A stretch of DNA of 64,000 bases from Monosporascus cannonballus (Eukaryota > Ascomycota > Sordariomycetes > Xylariales), in NCBI GenBank assembly GCA_004154925.1, contig QJNS01000049.1, positions 305,046 through 369,045 on the forward strand. The letters run 5' to 3'. Every line of letters starts with the position of its first letter. Positions within the stretch are counted from its first letter, which is position 1. Of this stretch, positions 21,585 to 33,999 are shown piece by piece. The position numbers were made by a program, and so were the translations under genes. The notes below the pieces were generated by a model. It did not search any database and was not told the origin of the DNA. It was given only the letters and a program-made list of their open reading frames with translations.

Positions 21585-24500
21585 TAAAAACTTGATGCTA
21601 AAACGGGTAAATGTACTAGTTCTCTGGAGTGATCGTTAGGGCGAAGGGGAAACACACGGAAACTAGGGTTGGAACATGGTCTGTGGTCAGAGTTAATCGT
21701 TCCACTGTGTGATATCAGAAAATAGACCGAGTAGTTAGGCTGCGAAATTAGCTCTGCCTATCGCGCCAGGCTCCTCGGGGGTAGAATGTCTGTTAGTTCT
21801 TATACAATGCGTCCGATCGACGGTCAATATGGCGGCTTGCTTTACTGTTCTACTGTAATACTCGTTCGTGGCACAGTTGACGCGTGGAAGTAGGCTACGG
21901 GGAATCAGAGTAGCGGGTGAGAGCCCAAGGGTGTTTGGATTAACCGAACTCGTCCTTCTCTAAGCATACGGCCGCTCAACAGCGAGGACATGAATACAAA
22001 TAACAGACTATCAGGCCGATACAGTGGTATGAGCCGAATAGAGCTTTTGGTAGATCGGATGTATAGCCAGACTGGAAGTTTGCAGCAGAAGTGTGTTTCG
22101 ATGGACTAGCTATTGGGACGAATTTGCCAGTAGCCTGAAACTCCGAATGGATGTTTTTATGGATCAAGTGAATTACTACTTATCTATACGCAGAGCTTCT
22201 GTGGGTGTACAAATCCAAGATAGCTTTTATGCCCGTAATGTGCAACAAGTGGTGGTGGGTCTCTTCAGAGCAAAACTGGTCGTTGCCTGTCTAGTCTGAT
22301 CGACGTAATATTCTGCCTTCTCAGCTTCGAGTTATCTAATGTTTCGATCGGATTTCATATATTAGTAGCTAACCCCGAACGGTGCTCTCCTTTTCGCTAC
22401 AACGGGCAAACGCCACGATATTCTCTACACCCCGTAGGGCTACGGAGCGCAAAGGCCGTGTTGATGAAATTCAGGGGTAAACAAGAATATCGATATCCCT
22501 CGACGTTCCATCCATCCGGATACTCTAGCAGGACGCCGGAATGTGGAATGGTATGCCGCTTGTCTCTTGGAAATAATCACAGATGTCTGTTTACCTGCTT
22601 AGGGCACTCAAGATAAACGATAGCTCTACACCGGTTTCGAGTAAGACAGCGCAACACTACCCAACTGGGCACTCATATTGCTGAGTTCAGAGGCCAGAAA
22701 TCCTTATAACAAGTTCCTCGTGGTCGTATGGGGTGACTCCCGGTATCCCTTCTTGGGAAGCCAATATAGGCATTCAACTAGTAGGTTCGCCGGCGAATAG
22801 AATAAAACTTCCAAGAAATTCGTGCTTCACAGAAGTGAAGAGATCTGCTGTGCACGCCCAATGCTACCACGAAATGTCGACGGGGTGGGAACTTAACGTT
22901 ACATCCTGGATGAAGAAATAGCCAACTCCAACGCTTATAGCTCGGATTTCGCCTGAGATCCAACATGAGACCGGTCTAAGCTTCGGGAAAAGTACTGCCA
23001 TCTGTTCGCTGGTATATTGACATACAAGCTTTCGACAATGAGGCTGCGGCTCCCCGGGTAGAGTTTCCCCCTTTACGAGGTATTATCATAGGTCGATGTG
23101 TTCAATTCCGGGTAACATATAGAGCTCATGGCCTGCATTGCAGGACAATCGATGGCTTCCAAAGTATACCTTGGAGAAGCCCTATTCGCAGTGGCCAAGC
23201 TTTAGTGGCCTGTTGTCTCACATTCTGATGACGATCGCTCCCTAAGGCTAGCGCATACAGCTGCTCTCGTGTCAGCAGAGACATCGTTGGGGTAGGCCAT
23301 GACTTCTAAGAAACCCGCTTACTGTAAACTAAGGGAGCAACCTGGCCGCGTATTCCTCGGGGTTATACGCTCAGTAAACGAGAATCGCCGCAGGATACAT
23401 CGTCAGGCGCTGTCGTAAGCGCCACGATGACAGAGCAGCATGGGTCAATAAGCTACCAACCCGGTTGATGGATCTCACAGGCCCAAACATTTTCAAGACA
23501 TATTGCCATACATAGTGGCCCTTCTCAAGAAGCAAGACCTAATTACGGACCGAAGAGTTATGCGCTTGGACGACATGGACTACTTCCCCCATTAAAGGTC
23601 GTGGTCGAAATATCGAGAGGCTCAATGGTGAAATGATGGGTCTTGAATATATCCATTACTTTGGCCACCACCTTGCCTAACATATTGTGAGTGAACGTCT
23701 CAAATACAGGCAGGCGTCCGTAGGGCTTGTGATGCCCGATGACCGTACCATCCCGTAGAGTGGTAACGAGGGAGAAAGTGTCGTCTGTTTCTTTTCTAAG
23801 AGTGTTCAATCATATCCTCGAGATCCTGAATACCGAACCTATGACCTAGGGGGTTGGGCATAGATGTTCTAGCTTCCATCCGCGTACTTAGATACTTCGC
23901 TGATCACTTGCTAGCGGACATATCGTAGCACATTCTAGAGAAGGAGTACACGCGTTTATCCGCAAGTATGCTTAGGAATGCCTGGGAACTGCGATTCATA
24001 TTTTGGAATTACACCAAATGGGTTATTTGCGAGGGCCTAATCTCGTAGCAGGTCGTGATCGAAAACGTTGACACACTTTCTTAGGACCCACTAATCAAAA
24101 GAGTGTCAATTATTTTGATCAGAAACTGCATAGCTGGAAAGTCCCTGAGGGTTCGGAGCTTTGGTTCCCGTCAAAATTAGTAGCTTTTTACCCTTCGGAA
24201 ATCGTCGCCAAAATCTTTCCTGTCAGGCGCGATGGAATTCATGATAGCGACAGGATTGTCGAAGTCAGGCGATATTTGGTCATGTAATCACCCCATTTTG
24301 GAGTCTTTTGGCAGACGGTCCGAATATTCGGCAAGGTTGGAATGCCCAGTTAAGAAGGGCGTTTTTGGTGGCGGCCTATCAGGTTCCGGCTTATGCATAA
24401 ACAAAAAATGGCTTGCAAAAAGAACGAAGAGAACCCCTTAGTGATCTACCGATCGTTTTCCCAGATCTACCCTCTACACCCCTGCACCAATCTGCCAATG

Positions 24501-27500
24501 GCAAGCTTCGTGGAGCGAGATGGTCTGAAGTCCTGCTGTGCTTGTGTGCAGCCGAACGACCCCAAAGAGGGAAGCAGGCAAGAGAAGAGCGGCAGGGTTA
24601 GCAACCCCCCCAGATTCCTCCGAGCTTCTAGTGCTCTCGTGGACCCAATTACGAGTCGTCATGGTGCCATATGATAGACATACCCCAAATTGAACACTCG
24701 CCAAAGAGACTCGGATGAACAGTCAGACGGGAACTTGCGGTACGCGCCTTGGGGGCGCGGACTATCGGTGGGTGCGAGGCAAGGGGTCTAGGCTCCTTGA
24801 TCCGTCTGACGGAAATCAAGATCGGGCAGTGCTTGAACCAGATCCAGCGAAACCCTTGAGCGCGGAACCCAACGACGCGGCTAAGTGCATGTTTTGGAAT
24901 GGCGCCTCAACGAGAAGAAATAGAATAAAATAAACCAAGTATAAAATAAGCAAAATTAAAGCAGCTTTCGGGGATCGAGGCAGAGTTCCCCGCGAGAAAC
25001 CTCTCGTATACCTCGAGGACTTTGAACTGTTGGTTAGTGCAACCCTTCCCCTTGAGATGTGAGGCTGTCATGCTGCACGAGAAGCGCACTCTTATGATGT
25101 GGTCCCCGTCGCTAAACGTAAGGCTCTAGGGCCGAGACTACATGATGATGTGACAATGGGAAAAGCAAAAGAGCCACAACGGCTTTGCTTACTCGACGGT
25201 AGCAGGCGACCGAAAGATAGTGAACATAATTTCCACGTGCGGTCCGTCTACGGAGATGTGAGACAATGGTTCCTGTTCGATTTTAGCATGGGACGGTAGG
25301 TTAAAACCCAGCAGGTTTGATTTCAAGTATCGACGAGAACCCCCGGTTTGCTCGCCGCCAATGCTCAGAACCAAGTCAACGTTGCACATCCTCTTCAGCC
25401 CCCAAGAAGGCTCGTTACCACTACGGCTACGGCGGGAGAAAATCCCGCAGTATGGCTCCGTGTTTGCAATTGGCCGATGTTTACTAACCAGCGGGTCGCA
25501 TCGTCGCTGCTCAGACGACGGGAAGCGGCATTGGCCCCCCTACACAACTGGCGAATCGCCTTCGGCTCTGAGGCCGGTTCCAAACCTCTGGTAACGGACC
25601 CCCCCAAAAGAAGAAAAAATCCTCCCGATCCTCTGATGGCCGATTTGGGTAACGCCTGTTCCCGATCTTTTAGATCCCTGCTATGGAAGAACGAGAAGGC
25701 CTCCCAATCTCATCAGTTCTAGCCGGAGAGGAGAAGCTGGAAGATACAAAGTAGGCTGAACCGCTAAGGACGCTGTGTCCTGATTGGAAACACGCACATG
25801 AGTCGGAACTGGGGAGTTAATGATATCTTTCCGGCTTGGTGCATCATCTCATGGCCACCCGCTTCCTGTGGGAAGCGGTCGGGGTCACCATGGCCATCAA
25901 GTCTGATCCCTCGGATTTGCGTGTTCGGAGTTTGTACGTAGAGTGGATGTGTAGTCCGGTACTGTCCCCGAAGATGACTTTCCACTACGGTAATTACCGG
26001 CGTCTCCTAGCTACGACTCGTCGTGCGATTGGCGTTTGGTTGTACAAGCCGAGGTTTGTTTGCCGGTTCACAAGATAAAACGAAGCTCGAGCGTAAACAA
26101 TAAGGTCGATTGTCCTCACTTATAGAACTATTGTAGTCCTATACGTAGTGTTTCACGAGGTCATCCAAACAAAACCCCATGAGGTCTAACCCCAAGGCTA
26201 CGCAAGCCCGCTGCCGCAAACATGCCTAAGCTTGTCTATTAGGTAGCACGACAGGGCATGCTTTCTGTTTTACGGACGTAAACTTGGGCCAGGTCGGAGT
26301 GCTACACGCCTTGCTGCAGGATCGAGGGACAGACCGAGATGAGGTACGCACGACGGGTGGCTGCGTGGAGGCCCTTGTCCAGGGTATCCAATTATCTCGT
26401 CACTCGAAGCCTGTAACCGAGTCGTAGCTGCGTAATCCGCGCCGAGGCCAGAATTATGCCCTGGCTGAAACTGCTTTGCAACCCCTACTCATGGAGAATA
26501 CTGGTGCACGCCTGAGACGGGACTCCATCCCGGTGACTTTCCGCGTGGAAAGTCCAGTTGTGCATTACTCGATCAACTGGGCCCGGGTTCCGGCTCAACC
26601 AAATGCGGAATACGAATGTCTTTGTATGCCGGCAGGTGTATGGTGCGTTGCGAGAATATTATGATTACGGCTTGTTGGAGAGCGATTTCGGTATATCCTA
26701 GCGGACTGAAGAAACGCCGGAGGTAGTGTAAGGGCGCTGGGCCATGACGGCGGTCTCGATATCACCAGACACCGCCGACTATATTTCCTTTGATAATACC
26801 CTTCATCTCTTGAAGATTTCGAACTCTAAGGCGACCACATTTTCTCGTGGGTCATGTGCATATTCGGCTTACGGCGATCCCACCTGGTACATCGCAAGAA
26901 CCTGGCGCGTGTAGACAGGAAGATTTTATGGTACTAGGCCGATATAATGCCGCGACTTCTAAGAATCATACATCTCTCTCGACGCACTATCTTGTCTTTA
27001 TGATTGGAGAGAACGTGCTGTTTCAAGCCACAGGTTCTTGGTGATGCTGACCATAAATGGCAAAATTGTGGAATCCATACATGACCTTAAGCTTCACTAG
27101 CACAAGCCGCTCTCCCTTGAATCTTGTCAGTGTCTCGGGATGCTCGATCCGCACAGCGTCGAGATCCACGGGACAGGAAACCGGACGACAGGGAAGTTCC
27201 TCCATTACTGATGCCACCATTTCGGTTACCCGTACATACGGGGTGATAAGGACGCAAATCGTTGCCAGATTACACATTTCTCTTCGATGGCTTGCTCGGT
27301 TGGGTCGTACGAGTCTGGCCCAGGGCGGCGGCCCTGGGACGTGTAACGTAAAGGCGATCTGAGAGACTCCGAGACGGTGACCGTCTCCTCGCTTCACCGA
27401 AGCTGATCCTTGGCTACGCAGAAGTGAAGAACGGCCAGCCAGATCGCCGAGGTGCTAAGGGGATGACTTTGCCAGAGCATGCTGCTTCCCTTTTCGTCCC

Positions 27501-30500
27501 TTCTTCTGCCAAATGACGGTTGTGCACTATACCTATTCATGGCGTCTGTCGTGCCCTCGTCACACCGCATAGGAGCGATGCGGCACAGCATATTACCCCA
27601 AGCGCCAGCGCCCCCAATTCTGAGCTATCCCGCCCGAATGGGATGGGTGTTAGATCTGGCGGACAGACTCTTAACCCTGGTGCATGACCTCCGAGCACCT
27701 AAGCGGTGTTTCTCGTCTTCTGTTGCCGTTTCCGGTCAAAAGTAAATGAAGACGATGTTTACGACGTCGCCTGGGTTCGTGACTAGGCGATGCGTGAAAC
27801 GCGCGCCAAGCATCGAGATGGACGGCCGCATACGTTGTACTCGCGACATTGCCTGTATGCTCGAGACTTTTGCGCGCAGAATGCCCTTCGGTCTCTATCC
27901 GGCTAGATTGGAAGAGTAGAGCATACTCACCCTAGAATCCTTTGGATGTAGACGTGAGTAGGTAGTAGATACCGCATGCATGGTGAGGGCGCCGCCCATG
28001 GTCAGCTGGGTAAGGCACGCATATCATGCGCCGAGAAGGGATCTCCAGAAGCTTTCCTTGATTAGGTGATTCCGGGCCAAAATAACCTTCAATACCCTTG
28101 CTCGCTTAGCTCCTGCGGAGTCCGGGCTGATCCGAATCTCAATACGCAGCAGATCCCAGATCCCGTCTCCATGGCTGCATATGACGGGATAGCCTTGATT
28201 GGACTAGTCGGGGAGGCTTGAATGGTGAATGGTTCACCGCCGTGGGGAATACTCAACGAGAACCTCAAATCTACTTACAGTTCGGAAGCTTCTTCAATGT
28301 TCTTTTAACCATGACGTATAGACTCGAATAGCCCACTGAGGGGCTCGAAGATGAAGTCGGCGACAGCAACTTTGCAAGCAACTTTTCATTTCAATGTCTC
28401 CTCAGGAGCCCCGGGGTCTAGCGCGCTGGGCGCCCAACTAGCTTGTTCTAAAACTATGATGTCCGAAGCAATGCTGCTTTCTTTTTGTTGAAATTGCATA
28501 GTAGAGCGAGCTCTGAATGGCGAAGTCTCATTAATAGTAGGAATGGGAATGAACGCCTAATGGATTGATAGGGCCTGTTGGGCCACGAAGCCATTTCCAG
28601 TCGCGTGTACTACCTATAATACACCGACTCCCCTCAATTTCCCAGTTCGACGCGTCGAGCATTGGCAAGTAGCTCCATCTCGATGGTCGAGTGAGATGTC
28701 GATTGGTCCCTAGCGACGAGGCCCCCAGAAGAGTCGGGGATCTGTCACAGGGATTCTCATCGCATAATCTGCGACAAACCTTACAGGGTGACCGGGAAAC
28801 GACAGTACCCGGGCGCCTGGAAGCAGATCCTGTGGCTGGAGATTTTAGATGCCGCCAAGTAACGTGCAGCTTCGTCGTCAGCTTCTTACGGCACACATGG
28901 CCATGCCCATATCGCGCCCGCGGCCGTTAAGCGACGGAAGGACTGGGATATTGACCGTAGATGATCGCCGAATTCCTGCATGAATGAACGGATGGGAGGG
29001 TTTAGCTGCAGCTATCTTGGACACCGTAGAACATCTATTTTATCTCAAATGACCCGTTCGGAATTGGTGCTGTCCCAAAGCTTAGCTCATCAAGATAAGT
29101 CCGTTACATTACCGCGTTCTCCCCTCCCTAGTGGCCCCTTATCAATCGGCGATCATGATTCGATAAATCCAGTACGAGGATCAGATCATCATTTACACTT
29201 GTACGACGCTCAAGCATACATTGCATCACTCCGCCTAGGCGCTGATAGCCGACCGTTCGCTTGATGATATCGGCGGCTCCCTGTCGATCCCCTGTAAGTA
29301 CGGCCGGAGGCGACGCGCGCAACATCTAGAGAAGCGCGTATCACGGCCAAGTCGCTGAGGATATCGAAACACGTCTACGCCTACGGTGAAGGTGGTTCAT
29401 CTCTGCGCGAGGGAGCGAGGAATGCGGAATGGCATTTTGTAATAATGCTCATGGCCGTCTTCTGCGGCGGCTGGAAACGGCCCTTTTGGGGCAGCATCCT
29501 AGGGAGGCCGTGTCTCTGGGGCGGTTTCTTGTTACAACTCGTGCCTTACGTGCTTTATTTCTCGCGGTTTGATGATTCAATCTTTATGTGGCTTCAACGG
29601 GAAACCTAAATAGCCATTTAACGTTGGATCGATGTGACCTTGGGATCCTCACTAAGGATCTCGCGGAGACGGCCGGCTAGCCGGTCTTCGGCGTGCATTC
29701 AAAGCAGGGTCGTCCTTCCGCATGGGCCATTATACATAGATGCGTCCGCGTCTGGTTGCGGCGACAACGAAGCTGGCATGTTTTCTCTCACAAAAATAAT
29801 GTACCTATCGCGGCCCATGGCTACAAATGACTTGATTTTAAATACCTATTGTGCCAAGCCAGCTTTGCGTCTCCACCGGCAAGGTAGATCATTACGCAAT
29901 TCTTACAGGGTACTTTTTATTTCTCTCACTGTAAATGATGCATTGTATGCCGGGTCGCAACCATGTCCGCCCTCCGAGCTGGCCACAGGTTAACGTTACT
30001 GCATCGAGAGTAGAATCTGATGCCTGTGCCAGCGCTGGAGTTTGGTGTGAGTCTCGTCATTGCACTCGGTTCTCGGTTGAGACGCACACGCTGCACCCAG
30101 GCCGGCTTCCCAAGCAACAGGAGGGAAGTATTGAACAGGTAGCGGACACACACCGGCGGCGGGACCTGGCACGCCTTGGCCGGGAGAAATGGAAGCTCGA
30201 AAGGTTCAGGTGCGTGACTGATACCTGTTTACCATGTCGTGATACACAAGCAACTCGACTAGCAGAGTAACGAGAGATGCTTCGTATTGGTGCTACCTAG
30301 CCTGTTCAGTTATCGGCATGGCATTGGGCTCGTTGAGTCCGGAACCGCTACTCTGGCAGTTCTCGACAAGGCAAATGCCTCTAGACGTAGAAGACGAAGC
30401 CCTCCAGGATGTGATTTTTCCAGTATGCTAGTTTGTATGGATGTTCGCTCGAGGACCGGCAAGAGGCGCTGCTCCTCGGGTTCGTCAACCTTCTGTTCCG

Positions 30501-33500
30501 TCATGTAAAGCAGCCACCTTTCGGCGTCGGTCGATCTTGTCGATTATTTAATATCTGCGAAAGCCCCTCAATGGAAGGCCGGGCCGTGAGATCTCTGTTG
30601 CAGCTACTCGTCTCCTTGCTTTAGCAACCATGACCTCCAACTCTTCAGCTTGATCGTCTTCGAGGACCCGGCTCCTCTACTCTACGTATGATAGTTTACG
30701 TCTGGTAGACGAGAAAACCACTGGCGTCGGCCGCTTTCTCGTGTCTCTTGCTCGCCAACGCGACTGACCTTCCTAGCCGCCGAAAGGGAGTAGCTTTTGC
30801 TCGAACCGACTACTCTAGACCGGCGACGCCGGAAGGACTGCTTTGGGGGCATCCTATACCTATCCCTAAGCAGACTCGAGCTTCGGCCCTGCATCAGAGG
30901 CCGCTTATAATCATATATCACTATTAGGTGATAATTACAAGCTACTCTGGCAGGAGCCGGTATCGGAATCGAGTCCACAAGCCTGTTAGTTGAGCATTCC
31001 CTTGTTCTGTCATTCCCGCCGCCACCTCCGGTACAGACACAGACCACTATGCGGCCTCGCCTACGGAATCTATGTATTGTTGATCGGCTCCCATGCCTGA
31101 CGCGGATCCAAGACAGCATGGAGCGCCCGCGTGGAATTCCTTGGATGTTACCTTAGCCGCACAAAGTTAGAAATACTTCCTGCCATTCTGCGATGATACT
31201 AGCAACTCGGATAAAAGACCAGACAGCATATGGGTGAGATGGTGAAATACACTCCGTCCATTTGGTCCCGTTTTGCCATCCGCCATCCGCCATCTGCCAG
31301 AAGTAAAAGTTACATGCGGCCCCCTACCGCGGCTGATGTCATCGCCTGCCTGCCTGCCTGCCTGTCTTCTTTCTTCTCTGGGAAATCCAACCATTCCGAG
31401 ATGAGGCAATCTTGTCAGTGGCACATGCCTCTCGTTATGTAGTTGAACAGACGCATCCTGATATCCAGAGGAACACCGGGGGTACAAAGGAATACATGTT
31501 GCAATAGTGTTTCCTGCGAGAACCCCGGCAGTCCCCCCCACCCTTTGAAAGTTACATAGGCACAGCACCAGGGCTCACTCTTTCTTGGCACACTCCCCAT
31601 TATGGGCTGCCTATATGGGGATACTCCCAGTTGCAGATCGCCCAATAAATCCCTGAGCTAGTCCTCAATCACCGGCCAATCAGAGTTTCCGGTTCCTATT
31701 ACTAGCTATTGCCAGTGTCCCCATTCTCGTGAGAGTCCCTCAGATTCAACAAGCCACATTCAAGGGAAGCAGACGGACAGTTCCTTCGCATAATCACCAA
31801 TTCTCTCGCAGGTCTCTTTTTCCTATATCCAGTTCGAGATGATAGTTCGTCGACCCGGCATGTCCCCAGCGCTGATTTACAAGAGGAGCAGTAGTCCTCG
31901 GCCCGCAGTCGATCTACCGGTTCGTAGAGTAACCAGCCCGGATACGCCGTTTAGTTTATTATACCTTACGGACTGCGGCCTTCTACGCACGCACGGCTCT
32001 ACTTGTTCTAGCAATCGAATGCCTTCTATTTACACTACCGTTGTCCTACACGCACCCTTGCCTAAGAGGTTAAATTCGTCTACCCGCACGCCCCCGTGAA
32101 GGTGTGTAAGTCAGAGCATCCTTGTCATTCTCCAAGTGCGCTCGTCTGTCTGCTTTGCCTGCCTGTCCTTCTGCCTTCTCCCTCCTCTGCGATAGCTCCT
32201 ACAAATATCGTCATACGTACTCTTGGCCAAATAGACATTGACCTGGTCAGGCCCTATCCCTTTCTTCGTTCTATTCCGTTTCGCAACTGTGGGGGCTCCC
32301 TACTGAGCATCTACCTCCCCTGTCCTTGCTCTCAAGGTACAACCCCCCTAAAACCGCCTCCCGCAAGTGCCCTTCCGCCAATCATGTAGTCCTGGTAATG
32401 GTTTGCAACCGTCCAGACACTAGCATCTGGCATTTCTAACGGCCCTTATCCCTGCCGGCCTGACTTCTCACTTCTATACATTCTCAGGCCGGTGGTGCGG
32501 CGACATCTCTTTTTTCTGCATATACACACGCAACTTGCCGACTCAACGTCACCTGCACAGAGATTTCAAAAGAGGGATCCTGGACGGAACAGAAGAGTTA
32601 ATAGTATTAGAGAATGTTAGGGGACTACAATCTCGAGCTGTTTTGAGGGGAAGGCAAAAATAAAACAAGTTACAAAAGAAGAAACGGCAGGAGGGGGCGT
32701 TTATATTCAGAGAAGCCCGAGAAGAAAGGTACATGGAAAAGTTGAAGCCCATGCAATGCGAAGGTCTCGACCTGCCACCACAGGATTCTTAACTCATATA
32801 CCTCCTCGACGGTCACCAAGCACCACTACACACACATCCTATTACTCCCACCCAATCCGAGAAATGTGTTTCGAACCCATTCTTCTGCCTCTTTATCTTT
32901 TCGTGTCCCTTCAAAGAGTTTCTTCTCGTATTGTCCCAGTTTCAGGAACAGCGTCTCACACATCATCTAAGAGTTGCGTTTGTTGACGACATCCTTCTAA
33001 CGATTTCAGTTCGTTTACATGTTGTTAGTCGACCTTCCCCCTATATCATCTCGAGATGAGATATGACACGAACCACGCGGGCCATGCGAACCCTCGCGGG
33101 AACCCGAACACTCCCTCTGATTGCAGCGATCTTGACTAACATTTCTGCGAACAGGTTCGGGCTGCCCGCATAGAACGGTCTCCACCCGAGCCAAATAATC
33201 GCATTACTGGATGGGATCCCTAATGCGAAGTTTGGCATACCCTTTGTTACGACGAGCTTGAGGTCAGATATCATTTTCTTCTCCCCATGGTCAGCCTGAC
33301 GACTTGGAAAAAAATTGTATTACGGAGCCCTCATCATCTGATCTATTATCGCTTTCTGCCGACTGGAAAGAAAATAAGGAAGTACCTCGTTGCGCTAACT
33401 GAGAGCACAGCTATACCCCAGAATTTGCTGGAACGAGCCCATACTTTGTGGGTGGGGACAGGTTTTAATAGACTTCATCTTTCCGAAACTCGACTCACAT

Positions 33501-33999
33501 TCAGTTTGCGTATAGCACACCCGGCCAATGAGCGACGGTGAGGTATGATTTACTCCTACGAACTACGCTGTCAAAGACTTCAAACCCGGGGGAAGAAAGA
33601 AGCTCCCTCCTATTAATTTCGCCAAAGCGGCTCCAGAAGACGGCTGATTTCTGAGCAGAGAATCAATAGCCTGTCAATTTTGAGATCTGCCCTTACTGCC
33701 CGCTAGCTAGCCCTGGGAAGCGCTATCCAACTGAATGCTTGTTTCAGGCGCTACTTGACAGCCTGGAAAAAACAACTCTGATCGTTCATAGACCGGCCCC
33801 TACTTGAGACACTTCGGCGAAGCCTCCCCCATCAACAATACAGACCACATACCCCCTTCGTAATTCTGACCGTCACCTGTCCAGAACGGGGCTCTTACTT
33901 TTCTGCAACACCGCTCCCGAAACAGGTGTTTTTGCTCGTTCCCCTTTGGAACATACCCCTTCACTCATTTCCCCAGGTCTATATCGAACAGACAACTTG
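21585..33999. other. 12.4-kb GC-balanced stretch without a recognisable gene
   Basis: Both strands were scanned. The longest open frames are about 145 codons, none shows a family motif I recognise, and frame overlaps look random. There is no RIP-like AT bias, no tandem array and no transposon terminus beyond the LTR fragment at its left edge. Minor structure is a (TGCC)n run at 31344-31364 and C/T-rich sequence from about 32100, approaching the medA promoter. Two frames look slightly protein-like (23558-23809 minus and 27023-27397 minus) but cannot be assigned. It is best read as old, decayed intergenic DNA. Confidence 0.5.
31344..31364. repeat. (GCCT)5 microsatellite
   Basis: Five perfect tandem GCCT units lie in the gene-poor stretch, with no coding context. 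Confidence 0.85.
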
